The position numbers and the translations under genes are program-made. A model generated the notes under the pieces. The model did not search any database, had not been told where the DNA came from, and saw only the letters and a list, made by a program, of their open reading frames with translations. A stretch of DNA of 64,000 nucleotides from Anthonomus grandis grandis (Eukaryota; Arthropoda; Insecta; Coleoptera; Curculionidae): positions 19,735,100-19,799,099 of the forward strand of contig NC_065554.1 of assembly GCF_022605725.1 (NCBI RefSeq), read 5' to 3'. Within the stretch, counting starts at the first letter, position 1; the number at the start of each line of letters is the position of its first letter. Positions 1-10,120 of this stretch are shown piece after piece.

Positions 1-690
1 TAGGTCAATAAAATGTAATAAGCCAAAAAAAAGATAATTTTGTAGTTAGGACGTTTTAAATAAAGAGGGCAGCATACATCTTTCCCCTGTCGACATGTTA
101 TATTGCAGCAATAATTCTTTTGATATATTACGTCTCCAATATTCTTACAACATTACAGTAACATTGCATTTAAAATATAACAGATAACTTAATAATATTA
201 CATGTTTATTGCTACAATATTGCACATACATTGTAAAGTTAATAATGCACATATGTAGTAATTGTAATATTGTTGCAATATTTCATGATTGTTGAAAATG
301 CAATATATCAGTGTAATGTTGCATCTGTATTGCAAGCACATTATCGCTGTCATATTGTTTATATAAAATGCCAGCAATATTTCATTTCAATTTATATTTT
401 AATATTTCATCTGCAATATTGCGTATATACTGTTAAATTTATTTGCACCTGCAATACTTTTGCAATATTTAATAACCATCACAAATGCAATATATATCAC
501 TGAAATTCGATGTGTAATATTGCTTATGTATTATATTTAATGATAGATTAAATAGCTGATTAATTTCACAGGTATCTGCGAAATTTTGCAAATAAATGTT
601 TATTAAGTCGGTTTTAATGAAATATAATACTAATAATCAAAATATATAGATAGTACAATTATTTATTATTATCCAGGTATGTAAATATAC
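1..690. repeat. AT-rich stretch with recurrent GCAATATT words
   Basis: No gene is visible. The words GCAATATT and AATATTGC recur many times, mostly between about 180 and 530, at irregular spacing, as in an old decayed short-period repeat. A short open frame at 270-503 lies entirely within this repetitive sequence and has no recognisable similarity, so it is not called as a gene. Confidence 0.5.
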
Positions 691-697
691 ATATAGA

Positions 698-2913
698 GGG
701 TGTTCCGTTGGTCATGTTACAAAGTTCTAGGGCAGATAGAAAATGTCAAAAGAAAAACAAAAGTTCATGGGTCCGGAAAAGCTTCCTCAGGGAGCTAGAG
801 CTCTTTGAAAATAACCTTTAAAAACTAGTTTTTTTTAATAGCTCCGGAACTACTTTAGCTTCCGCAACCAATTTTGGGAGGTAAATTATTGTTAGTACGT
901 TTATTCTTTTAAACCTACTAAATAAGAAAAATATTTACCAGGGGCTTCAGAATCAGGGGGGTATTTGGTAAATTTAGGCCCATTTCTTCAAGACTTTAAT
1001 TTCTGCCCGTTTGGGCATTAGATTATGATGTTCCTATGCTTTTTACATAAAAAAGGTGCTCTTAGTAAAAGTCGGTAAATATCACCGTTTTTTGTAGAAA
1101 TTGACTAAAACCAAACTAAGATACAGCACCTGAATTAATTATTTTAATAATAATAATAATAATAATGCTAATTCATTGCCACTGTCAGTATTTTTTAAAT
1201 TTGTCACTGTCAGTATTTTTTACATGATATTAATTCCCTTTTTATTACGGTTAAGTAATGGAAGATTACATTTTTGCTGAATACGCCGATATGCTTTTAA
1301 TTTATGGGGAAGTTCGATGTAATGGTAGAGCTGCCTCTCGACTATATGAAGAGCGGTTTCCTGAAAGGCGAATCCCAGCTCACACACTTTTTGAAAGGGT
1401 CAATCAACGGCTCAGGGAGACTGGCTCCGTTAAAATAAAACGCCAAGATAATGGCGCGCAAAGGAACATCCGAATCCCGGATTTTGAGGAAGAAGTGCTT
1501 CAGCGATTTGAAGATAACCCATCAGTAAGTACTCGAGCAGTAGCTGACGCGATGCATGTAAATCATGTTAGGGTATGGAACGTTGTTAATGAACAGCTTC
1601 TTCGGCCCTACCACTTGCAAAAGGTGCAATCATTAGGACCCAATGATTTTATGCCCCGCGTGAATTTTTGCCAGTGGTTTCTTGACCGGTGTACAGAAGA
1701 ACCTCAATTTCCAAAATATGTGCTTTTTACTGACGAGGCTTTATTTACAAAAGAAGGCATTTTTAATTCTAAGAATAATCATGTGTGGAGTGAGGAAAAC
1801 CCTTATGGTATTCATTTTAGGAGCTACCAACATAAGTTTTCGGTCAATATGTGGGCCGGCATTGTTGGAGAACGCTTAATTGGTCCAATTATGTTGCCTC
1901 CTCGTTTAACGGGAAATATTTATTTAAACTTTTTAAGAAATGTACTGCCAGAACTATTAGATGATCTGCCCCTAAATATACGACAGAACTTATGGCTACA
2001 ACACGATGGAGCGCCAGCTCATTTTTCACTTATTGTCCGCGAGTTTATAAATGAAAATTTTGGAAGGCGCTGGATTGGCCGCGGAGGCCCTGTCACCTGG
2101 CCAGCGCGCTCACCAGATTTGACACCCTTAGATTTTTTTCTTTGGGGGCATATGAAAAGTCTCGTATATGAAACTCCAGTCGAGTCAGAAGAAGACCTGG
2201 TGGCCAGAATTTCCGCAGCTACTGAAGTAATCCAAACCACGCCTGATATTTTTAACCACGTCAACCTTAATATGGTGCGTAGATACAATAAATGTATCAT
2301 CGATCGTGGCGGACGGCATTTTAAGCAATTAATATTTTATTTTTGTAATACCAATCTTTAATAAAATTTGTTTACGTTTCTAAAATTGTTAATTTCTTGG
2401 TTTTTTATTACACTTAAAATCATTTATGCCTCAAGGTAATTAAAGTGACAGTTAATTAATTTGAGTACCAATTTAATAAAGTGGCTACCTTAACTTTTTT
2501 TAAACATTTATTTTTTATTTACGCCAGATTTTTTTTATTGTTTATTAATAATAATAGGTAATTCATTTTTGTATCTCATAACTTGCTTTTCGTCAATTTT
2601 CACAAAAACGGTGATATTTACCGTTTGCCCACTTTTACTAAGAGCACCTTTTTTATGTAAAAAGCATAGGAACATCATAATCTAAGGCCCAAACGGGCAG
2701 AAATTAAAGTCTTAAAGAAATTGGCCTAAATTTACCAAATACACCCCTGATTCTAAAGCCCCTGGTAAATATTTTTTTTATTTAGTAGGTTCAAAAGAAT
2801 AAACGTACTAACAATAATTTACCTCCCAAAATTGGTTGCGGTAGCTAAAGTAGTTCCGGAGCTATTAAAAAAAAACTAGTTTTTAAAGGTTATTTTCAAA
2901 GAGCTCTAGCTCC
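698..2913 (+). mobile_element. DD41D mariner-like transposon with long inverted repeats, right end truncated
   Basis: The transposase at 1258-2361 is flanked by inverted repeats of about 340 bp. The left arm runs 791-1131 and the right arm 2571-2913. They share the run ending GGAGCTAGAGCTCTTTG, the CCCGTTTGGGC box and the AAAAACGGTGATATTTACCG box near the inner ends. The left side continues outward to about 698 (GGGTGTTCCG) with no counterpart on the right, where sequence switches directly into an unrelated decayed coding region at 2914. The right terminus is therefore missing. The target duplication cannot be read. Long inverted repeats are unusual for classic mariners, which have about 30 bp, but occur in several DDxD groups. 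Confidence 0.85.
1258..2361 (+). CDS. Mariner-type transposase, DD41D group (367 aa, intact)
   Basis: A cut-and-paste DNA transposase predicted to act in the nucleus, binding the element ends and cutting next to TA. The N-terminal 60 residues form a helix-turn-helix of the DUF4817 type (CNGRAASRLYEERFPERRIP), followed by a second winged-helix-like segment around residues 75-125. The RNase H-like DDE_3 core shows the catalytic triad D159 (LFTDEALF), D250 (QHDGAPAHF) and D292 (in SPDLTPLDFFLWG). Forty-one residues separate the last two, which defines DD41D (rosa/visitor-like groups, assignment from family knowledge). Length is usual for the group and there are no internal stops. The ATG at 1258 is the first in frame and sits between the inverted repeats. 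It may still be functional in trans although its right terminus is lost. The same transposase type recurs in decayed form at about 15.3, 19.5, 23.1 and 53.9 kb. Confidence 0.92.
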   Translation: MEDYIFAEYADMLLIYGEVRCNGRAASRLYEERFPERRIPAHTLFERVNQRLRETGSVKIKRQDNGAQRNIRIPDFEEEVLQRFEDNPSVSTRAVADAMHVNHVRVWNVVNEQLLRPYHLQKVQSLGPNDFMPRVNFCQWFLDRCTEEPQFPKYVLFTDEALFTKEGIFNSKNNHVWSEENPYGIHFRSYQHKFSVNMWAGIVGERLIGPIMLPPRLTGNIYLNFLRNVLPELLDDLPLNIRQNLWLQHDGAPAHFSLIVREFINENFGRRWIGRGGPVTWPARSPDLTPLDFFLWGHMKSLVYETPVESEEDLVARISAATEVIQTTPDIFNHVNLNMVRRYNKCIIDRGGRHFKQLIFYFCNTNL

Positions 2914-2920
2914 TTTTAAT

Positions 2921-3298
2921 GTTGTTGATATGACTCCACGCGGCTTTTGGGACCTAAAGCAAGCGGCGGATGAGTATATTAACACTACCAAGCTAAATAT
3001 CAGTAAAGCTTCAGTAATAACGATCGAAGCTACGAATCCTACACTTATTAACATAAAAACTTCATTTTCTGATTTTGAACAAGGGATGCACGTTAATGTT
3101 AATGTTAAAGAAAGGGAAAACTTTAGCTAGACTCAGACAGGCTAACATAATGAAGCTGCATCAGAAAGCAAGGTGTCGGAAAATAAAAAGGTATCTCTTC
3201 GAAGCATGATTCCTTATATTCAAAACCTAGAACACCAACGTTTTTATAAACAGCTACTTCAGATTGAAAACAATGGTTTAGAACAAAAAAAGAAGTAA
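2921..3298 (+). pseudogene. Decayed coding fragment of unknown function
   Basis: An open frame with a protein-like start (MTPRGFWDLKQAADEY) continues through two in-frame stops (TAG at 3128-3130 and a TAA shortly after) into SLRSMIPYIQNLEHQRFYKQ, ending at TAA 3296-3298. The frame is kept across both stops, as expected of a recently dead gene. The pattern, a TPRGFWDFK-type opening and a closing MIPYIP..RFYK motif, is one I associate with C-termini of uncharacterised, mobile-element-linked proteins in insects, but I cannot name the family. It abuts the truncated mariner end at 2913, so its 5' part is lost, not displaced to the other side of the transposon. AATAAA at about 3460 could be its old polyadenylation signal. 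Confidence 0.5.
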
Positions 3299-3895
3299 AA
3301 TGTATTTTATGAATATTTCTATATTCAAAATCAGTTATGGCACTTAGGCCTTTTCCTAATTTTACTTGTTTAAACATTTTTATATTGTAGTAAGAAGTTT
3401 AGCTTGCAAATTTTTGTTAAGAAGTAGGTCTTCCGTTTCAGTTTAAATGCATAATACTTAATAAAGCTTTACCTAAAAATGTTCTCCGACTTTTATTTAG
3501 TTTTTTTCTATTATCTCAAAACCTTTTTTTTGGCACTTAAGCCCTTTCTAATTTCCGCTCTTCATTTAATAGTTGTAGGTCACTTCGCAGGTTTTTTATC
3601 CAAAGTTACGAAATTCTTCAGAATCTCACTCTAATTTTTCATCACTCATCAGTTACAAAATTCGATTCATACGAAGAAACCACATCAAAGAAACTCAACA
3701 TACCTTAGTCGTCATAGACCTACATGGCATGGTATGGTATAAATACTCTACCAGGGCCATGAATAATACTCAGTTAAATAAAGCTCCTGCTGAAGTGATC
3801 AGATAGTCCAATATATATCAAAGACACTGGATTTAAAGGAGTAATAAAATTATAAAGAACTAATATTCGTAATAAAAAGGTGGTAGACAATGGTA
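3299..3895. other. Intergenic, no recognisable gene
   Basis: AT-rich sequence with no coding signal, no inverted ends and no obvious repeat. The only open frame, on the minus strand at 3123-3377, overlaps the decayed coding fragment and looks like a shadow of it. Confidence 0.5.
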
Positions 3896-3899
3896 CAGT

Positions 3900-4004
3900 G
3901 AAAACATCTTGTCGAACTTGCATTGTCTTATTTAGTGTATAAGACAATGCAATTTAGTGTTACATTAAATAAATAAGACAATGCAAGTTCGACAAGATGT
4001 TTTC
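3900..4004. repeat. Perfect 35 bp inverted repeat (hairpin)
   Basis: The left arm at 3900-3934 (GAAAACATCTTGTCGAACTT and onward) is the exact reverse complement of 3970-4004. The arms are separated by a 35 bp loop that itself contains another AAGACAATGCAA copy. Perfect identity in an otherwise decayed neighbourhood suggests a young foldback or a short element. No flanking target duplication is evident. Confidence 0.85.
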
Positions 4005-4036
4005 AAATTATTGGTTACTGTACAATAACTGCTTAG

Positions 4037-4122
4037 GAAAAAGCGGGATTTGTGGTTCCAAAATTTGTCTACCAAATCCCACTGTCTAGTGTCAAAGGCC
4101 TTGAATAGGTCCAACATGTTGT
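4037..4122 (-). pseudogene. Fragment of a LINE reverse transcriptase
   Basis: On the minus strand the sequence encodes MLDLFKAFDTRQWDLVDKFW, matching the conserved reverse transcriptase box usually written DLSKAFDTVDHDLLLxKL in jockey/CR1-type LINEs. Only about 28 codons can be followed. The catalytic FADD box and the endonuclease are absent. It is a short, dead remnant lying beside the hairpin at 3900-4004. Confidence 0.6.
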
Positions 4123-5285
4123 TTTATTAATCTGAATTCCGCAAATATTATTGATATAGTCGTCTTCGCTCTTATCGTGCGGGTTCAAAGGTCACCACGT
4201 TATATGAATCAAATTGAAAAATCAGTGGCTGCCAAAATGTTATTTCCTTGAGAGTTTGACAATACATTAAACGCCGTCATGTGACATATTAAAGCCGCGT
4301 ATACACCTTAGATCATAATTATTAACTGACGTGATGCCTTTAACGCCGTAAAAATGTCTGCGGAATACTACGTATCCGAGATTTGACATGTAAAACATAC
4401 GTTGGTTATTTCCTTTCATGACGTGAAAAAGCCCATAAGTATAAAGCCCGTTGGGTATACGCCTCATAGGTAAATGCCTAGAATCCCCCATATTCTGCTA
4501 AGTTGCCAGACAGTTTACTTTTCTTTTTTGAAAAATTGTCCGAAATAGACGGAATTCTCAATAACAATTTTTCTTTACGCAATAATATCTAAATCTAAGC
4601 ATTTTATATTTTTTTATGAGAGCAAAAATGCCTGCCTAGCCTTTCATTAAAATTGTACATATTTCATTTAAAAACGGTTGTTACCTAAATTTTTGAGAAA
4701 TTAGTATACGATTTAGCATGACCCTATGTATGTGCCTAACATACTAATTTGTCGATTTCAGGGCACAGCGTCTAATTTTTAACGATTATTTGATCTTGTC
4801 TTCTTCTTTGTTTATGTGTGATTGTGTTTTTTTTTAATAATTATTGGGAAACTATACATTTTGGTATAATGACAAACAATTAATTTGTATTGTGTGTGAT
4901 GCAGTGCAGTCAGAGACCAGAAAACTACATTCTTTGTTTAAAGGCAAGTTCATATTACAATCTCACTTTTAAAATGACATTTTAATTTTATGATTTATTT
5001 GTCGTTCGGCCCAATCTATACGTTGATGCACAGAAAATTAATTATATCAGTTAAAAGTCAAAAAAAGATAAAAAATAACTAAAAAAAAACTGGTGAATGC
5101 GGCGAGCATTTCTATCTTTCTTTATTTGTAATTAATCGGTTTTTATTTCATAAGAGTTATGTTTTCTTTTCTTATGATTTCCCACAATCGATTGATCTAG
5201 TTTCAGATGGTTTATTTAAATGAAATCAAACACATGATCTTTTGATCCTTTAATAGAGTAATTTTCTCGACACCACGATTTTGTT
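4123..5285. other. Intergenic with possible MITE-like pieces
   Basis: No gene is recognised. A 74-codon minus-strand frame at 4267-4491 has no recognisable motif and is not called. At 5055-5125 a segment with GGTGAATGCGGCGAGCAT resembles 6478-6545, and in reverse the CGCATTCACC boxes near 6360 and 6540. This suggests the ends of a short non-autonomous element scattered between 5 and 6.6 kb. Confidence 0.4.
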
Positions 5286-5289
5286 TCAA

Positions 5290-5780
5290 ATGGTATCTAT
5301 TCCAATGATGTCAATATTAAACCACGTGTTCCACAAGGGTCTATTCTCGGACTATTACCCTTTTTAATACATGTATACTTCGGATATTTTAAATGCTTCT
5401 AAATTTTGTGAAGTATAAGCATATGACACATAACTTCTTTATCGTTTTAATTATAAAAATTACAATTTACCGCTATGGAAAACATAAACAATAATTATGA
5501 AAATTGTTGATTGAGAAAAGTTGTGAAAATTCCACAATCTTGTTTTCAATCCAACCAAGTTAATATGCTTTTTAGAAATCGTAACCAATTAAAATTTCTA
5601 GGAAAAAACTTAAGTATCTATATTAATGATATTAAGTTACCTTTTGTTAGTCATGCTTGTAATTTAGGTGTCAGACTCGACTGTGATCTTTGACTGTGAG
5701 ATTAAGGCATCATTTAAAGTCGAAATACGTCAAAATTAGCAAAATGAAAATATGGCAGAGGATTTCTTATAGAAAGGCCT
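5290..5780 (+). pseudogene. Jockey-like LINE reverse transcriptase, decayed
   Basis: Translation of 5300-5400 gives PRVPQGSILGLLPFLIHVY, the reverse transcriptase box RVPQGSILGPLLFLIYIND in mutated form, followed by NASKFCEV as in jockey/CR1 proteins. The YADD box that should follow is broken by a stop and a frameshift near 5420. A further open segment at 5511-5693 contains MLFRNRNQLKFLG and a NLGVRLDCDL motif (usually LGVxLD), both typical of the thumb region after the polymerase core. No endonuclease or ORF1 is present. It is an old 5'-truncated insertion. Confidence 0.75.
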
Positions 5781-6340
5781 GTTAGATCACCTGGTCTGAT
5801 GTCATTGTAAAAAGAAATACACTCAGCCCCAATTTATATCAATGAAAGAAATCGGAAATAAAAGAGTATTTCTTGCTATTAATTTTTATTAACTGGTATA
5901 TAGGAACTTGTTTTAAAAAAAAAATTGGTATCCAACATTTGCATCCAGTGCAAATCATAAAACTTTGTTTAAAATTTAACCTAATTCCTTGTTTTGGACT
6001 CGTCTAAGACTACTGTTTACTAGATGTGCTACGATAAAAATATCAAAATATTGCTCACTTTCAAAATATCTTGTCGTATTTTCAAAATAAATAATTTTTA
6101 TTCCTGGTGCATAAGCGAACCACTGGTATAATTCGGCGATTATTTTTAGTGATATTGTACAAAACAACCAGAATACATATGAACTTAATAAAGATTTGTA
6201 TGACTATGACATATTCTATGACTTAACTATTGAGTATGAGGTACTATTAGGTATCCTTGGTTATCAAATCTCAATTCATCGACATCAGTACCAATATTCC
6301 TTTCAGGTCTTCTAATACCAGTTTTTAGGAAGCGTAGAGC
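5781..6340. other. Intergenic, possibly the 3' remainder of the LINE
   Basis: No gene is called. The stretch directly follows the LINE fragment on the same strand and could be its decayed C-terminal and 3' region, but I see no motif that proves it. A 63-codon minus-strand frame at 5976-6167 has no recognisable features. Confidence 0.3.
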
Positions 6341-6356
6341 TAAAGCGAGAGAAAAG

Positions 6357-6580
6357 CCCAGCGCATTCACCAATTCCTTTATTTAACTTTGTTTAAAAAG
6401 ATAAATACGAGGCGAGCTACGACAGTTCTTTAAAATGTCGTTTTCTTATGAATGTTTATTTATTTACACATTACAAGGCAAAAAAAGATTGAAACTAACT
6501 ATTAAAAAAATGGAGAATGCGCCGGGCATATCTATCTCCCAGCGCATTCACCAATTAATTTACTTAGCTTTGTTTAAAAA
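6357..6580. repeat. Pair of about 43 bp direct repeats with an inverted box between
   Basis: CCCAGCGCATTCACCAATT followed by TTTA.TTA.CTTTGTTTAAAAA occurs at 6357 and again at 6537. Just before the second copy, GGAGAATGCGCCGGGCATAT (6512) carries the box in the opposite sense. A related GGTGAATGCGGCGAGC lies at about 5093. This looks like ends of one or more small TIR elements. Confidence 0.5.
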
Positions 6581-6633
6581 AAATTGTACTTTTTAATCAT
6601 ACCTAAATAATAAACGAAATGCAAAAAGAAAAC

Positions 6634-6835
6634 TAATTATTTTAATAACGAAAAAGAAAATAAGGAATTGCTTAGAATGTACAAGAAAAAGTAGCTAAAG
6701 CGCTTGGAATTAGTTTAAGAATGGTGCAAAAGGTTGTATATGAAAACAAGAACAATTTATTTCCAAGCAGGAAACAAAGTGTAAAAGGAAGAAGCCGAAG
6801 ACTGAAGATTTAAGTGAATGTGTAAAAATGAAGTA
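6634..6835 (+). pseudogene. Inverted copy of the 5' coding end of the neighbouring transposase
   Basis: This roughly 200 bp segment matches, in the opposite orientation, the beginning of the transposase on the minus strand at 7918-8120. Shared runs include AGAATGTACAAGAA, GTAGCTAAAGCGCTTGGAAT and AGGAAGAAGCCGAAGACTGA. Several small indels break the reading frame (for example AACAATTTATTTCC against AACAATCTTATTTCC), so it cannot be translated. It lies immediately beyond the transposase 3' end. A transcript reading through the transposase would therefore carry its own 5' end in both senses. It may be a truncated second copy or a rearrangement of the same element. Confidence 0.85.
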
Positions 6836-6858
6836 ACAAATTTGACTAAAAAAAGAAA

Positions 6859-8166
6859 CTAATTATAACTATCATTATCACTAACAGAGTCGGAAAACTC
6901 TTCGTCATTTTCCGAATCTTCTTCAAATGGAACAATGATCAAGGGTTCAACTTGGATATTGAGTACTTTTTCTCTCTTCCACCAGGTTCTAATAATGTTT
7001 TCTGTGTGATCCACTGATTTCCGCTAATACTCCTTTGTGATGTGATTCAATGCCTCATTCCAAACAGCTTCAACCTGGTCAGATCTAAGCCCAGCACCCA
7101 CATGCTTCTCATAATAAGATTTTGACCCTGCCCATATAAACTCAATGGCATTAAACTGACAATAGTATGGTGGCAATCTTAAAACTTCATGGCCATATTC
7201 ACGTACTATTTCGTCAACAGCATATATTTTTGGTCTTTTCAGCGATTTTGCAATTGAAAGAAGTTCGGATTTTAGCATATATGGCAAGGGATTCTGATTT
7301 TCTTTTACTAACCATTCATAAATTTCGCTTTTTCTCCAACTTCCATTTGGTTGTTTAGTCAAAATTCTTGAATGATACGACGCATTGTCTAATACTATTA
7401 AGGAAGATTCTTGCAAGTTCGGTATTAACTGTTCCTTTAGCCATTTTTCAAACATTTCGCAATTCATATTGTCATGATAATCCATACTTTTAGACTTAGA
7501 AGAAAAAATTAAACTTGCACCTGGAACGAATCCCGTTGAAGACCGGGCATGTAAAATAATAAATCGTTTTCCCTGACCACATCCTTTTTTTCTTTTCACA
7601 GATTCATCTTGCCAAGATTTTATTCCACTCCCGTTTGAAAATATCCAAGTTTCATCTAAGAATTCCACTTTCCTTAACTTTGATTTTTCATTTTGTGTAT
7701 ATTGTCTTAAAAATCCTATTCGTTGGCTCACAATATTTGGTAGTTCACACAAATATCTTCTATTGCAGTATTTTTTATAGCGAAAACCTATGCTTTTAAT
7801 TAATTTTGATAAAGCAGAAAGTCCAATTTCCAAAGTGCCGCGTTGCTTTAAAACATCCCTCAGAAATGGCAGCGTTATATTTATTTTTACCCTATATAGT
7901 TCATAAATCCTATCCCTTACTTCCATTTTTACACATTCACTTAAATCTTCAGTCTTCGGCTTCTTCCTTTTACACTTTGTTTCCTGCTTGGAAATAAGAT
8001 TGTTCTTGTTGTCATATACAACCTTTTGCACCATTCTTAAACTAATTCCAAGCGCTTTAGCTACTTCTTCTTGTACATTCTTAGGCAACCCTTTATTTTC
8101 TTTTTCGTTATCGAAGTAATTAATAACATTAAGCACCATTTTTTTGGCTTGAGGACTTATCCACAA
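6859..8166 (-). pseudogene. IS630/Tc1-mariner-type transposase with long D-E spacer, one in-frame stop
   Basis: A DDE transposase of the DDE_3 fold. From the ATG at 8166 an N-terminal helix-turn-helix (ALGISLRMVQKVV, residues 38-50) is followed by a basic linker and the catalytic core: D171 (FLDETW), D260 (VLDNASYHS) and E342 (NAIEFIW, usually NPIELIW). Eighty-one residues separate the second D and E, far longer than the 34 of Tc1 and close to the group described as DD82E/Sailor. The frame stops at TAG 7024-7026 after 380 codons. Beyond that stop the same frame continues RKSVDHTENIIRTWWKRE into an acidic tail, ending at 6859. The intact relative at 35089-36435 has NWRKAV at this place, so the stop is most likely a mutated tryptophan codon. 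Without the stop the product would be 435 residues. Terminal repeats were not identified. Confidence 0.88.
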
Positions 8167-8169
8167 AAA

Positions 8170-10120
8170 GGCTTTTTCCTTTCCATAATTTGAAATTTAA
8201 ATTATCTTGTGACAAATAATATCATCCGTCAATCGAAACGAGACAGGCATGTTTGTTATGAAAGTAATTGTTTTAGAACCACTGACATTTATCATTTTAT
8301 CTTCTTTTGATACATTAACGCTGCATATATCTGTTTCGTTCATCTGACGCGTTGTAGTTAAAAAACGTTGTTGCGCAAATTGAAATGAAACGTAACTACA
8401 AAAGTTTGTCGTTGATAATCCGATACACCTGCACGATAAGAGCGATTTTGACTATATATTCGTTAATTGCACTTCAAAAAACCTGTTAACAGTAGTTCTG
8501 TTTATCTTACAAAAAGCAGATACAGAAGAAAATCCTAAATACGGCTATTAGCAGGTAACAAATAAAACAATACGCACGTTATAATATATTTTATTCTACG
8601 TACAACAACAAAAAAAAAACAAAATGCTACGACTAAGAAGCCTTTACACTTATGAACAGGAAAAATACTATAACAGTCTAATCATTATTTTTATATTTCT
8701 TTTATTTCTCAATACGAGGCGGTGATGTTTTTTTTGTTACATTAATAAATAAGTTCGAAACAGAAAATAAATAATAAGGTCGTTTCATTCCTTTTACATA
8801 ATGTGATGTAACGCGTATCTTCTCTTGTAACCCTAACCCGGGAGAATAAGGTTGGGACAAAACCATATAATCCCTCACAAGAAATATGTTTAGTAGAATT
8901 GATCATGTCCCAACCCTATTCTTATATAAAACACGTAGTTGATACATGCCATATATGTTTATCATTCATACCCTCATCGCTCTCTATCACACAGCCGCCC
9001 ATGTAAAAAATAATACATACTCGAATAAAATTTTTAAAACTTAACAGATTTAGTAAGGAATACTTGCTTGTTTTTATATTAAGGAAACACGATATGCTTT
9101 GAGGCACATAAGTTTGAAAAAAAAACCGCCTCAAAATATGAAATCTAATGATGACGCCACTAAAATGTTTGTTCTAACTTTGATCGTCTACTGGATAAGA
9201 ACACTTTTCGCCATAAGATTTGAGTAGTTTTTTTTTTGGTAATTTTGAATCAGTCGTCATATAGTGAGAAGAAACAAATTTCGGCCTTTTACTTTGGCAC
9301 TCTTTGTTAAAAAAAAATAAATAAGCATAGAAAGCCACGGATATTTTGGAATAACACTTTATGAAGCTACATTCTTTCGATGCTTTAAACAACAAAGATT
9401 ATCATAATATGTTTTTGCCAGGGTGGTGCAAAATTACAATATTTTTGGACTACCCTGCAATTTTACCTACAGCTATAAGGTGATTTCTTTATACATAATT
9501 TAAATATTTATGTTTTATAACATAGACAAATAAATAATTGATGTTGTTGAATACTTTGCAGCCGACGCGCGTGAGTTTCGCTCCTAAAAAAGAAACATTT
9601 AAGCAAAAGTTTTTTTTTGCTTTCTAATTAAAATCTTAAAACTTAATATTTACACGAGAAATAAAAATGTACACAAATAAATTGTAACAAGAGTTGTACA
9701 AAGCTACGTTCGACTAGAATCTAGTACTTGTCAGTTATCAATATTTTAGTTTCTTTCACAGTTTATATGGGAATAGGGGAGAAAAGGGCTAGATTTGTTT
9801 TTTTTTTTACTTTATAACGTTTTTTAAAACAATAGGCAAATGACATTCTTAATAAGTAATTGATTGTTTTATAACCAGTGAGGGAAAAGCAGGATTTGTT
9901 AACGAGTTTTGATAAAAAGCGCTTAATATGTGACAGAATTATTTTGATGAATGTGGTTAATTGAATTCAAAATTTTCCTTATTATAGCAACAACTTGCAA
10001 AACTTTGCTTCAGCAGCAAATCTTTAGATTTCTTAAGGCAAAAACATGGAATGTACTTTGGAAATGTAATTTCCTAGAATATAATGTCCAGATTCCAACT
10101 TCTAATATTATGGGATATGA
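8170..10120. other. Intergenic, no recognisable gene
   Basis: About 2 kb of AT-rich sequence. An imperfect inverted pair (AGAATAAGGTTGGGACA near 8842 and TGTCCCAACCCTATTCT near 8907) can form a hairpin. Short open frames here (for example 8922-9134 and 9174-9395 on the minus strand) show no motif and are not called. The region from 8170 to about 8500 may include the 5' end of the long-spacer transposon, but no matching inverted terminus was found. Confidence 0.4.

Noticed and set aside
1140..1166. (AAT)n run near the first transposase considered as a LINE tail
   Set aside because: It lies inside the mariner just beyond its left inverted repeat, and a shorter copy is at the mirrored position, so it belongs to that element.
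4267..4491. 74-codon minus-strand frame starting MGDSRHLPMRR
   Set aside because: Protein-like composition but no identifiable family. Surrounding CATGACG and GTATACGC words suggest repeat-derived sequence.
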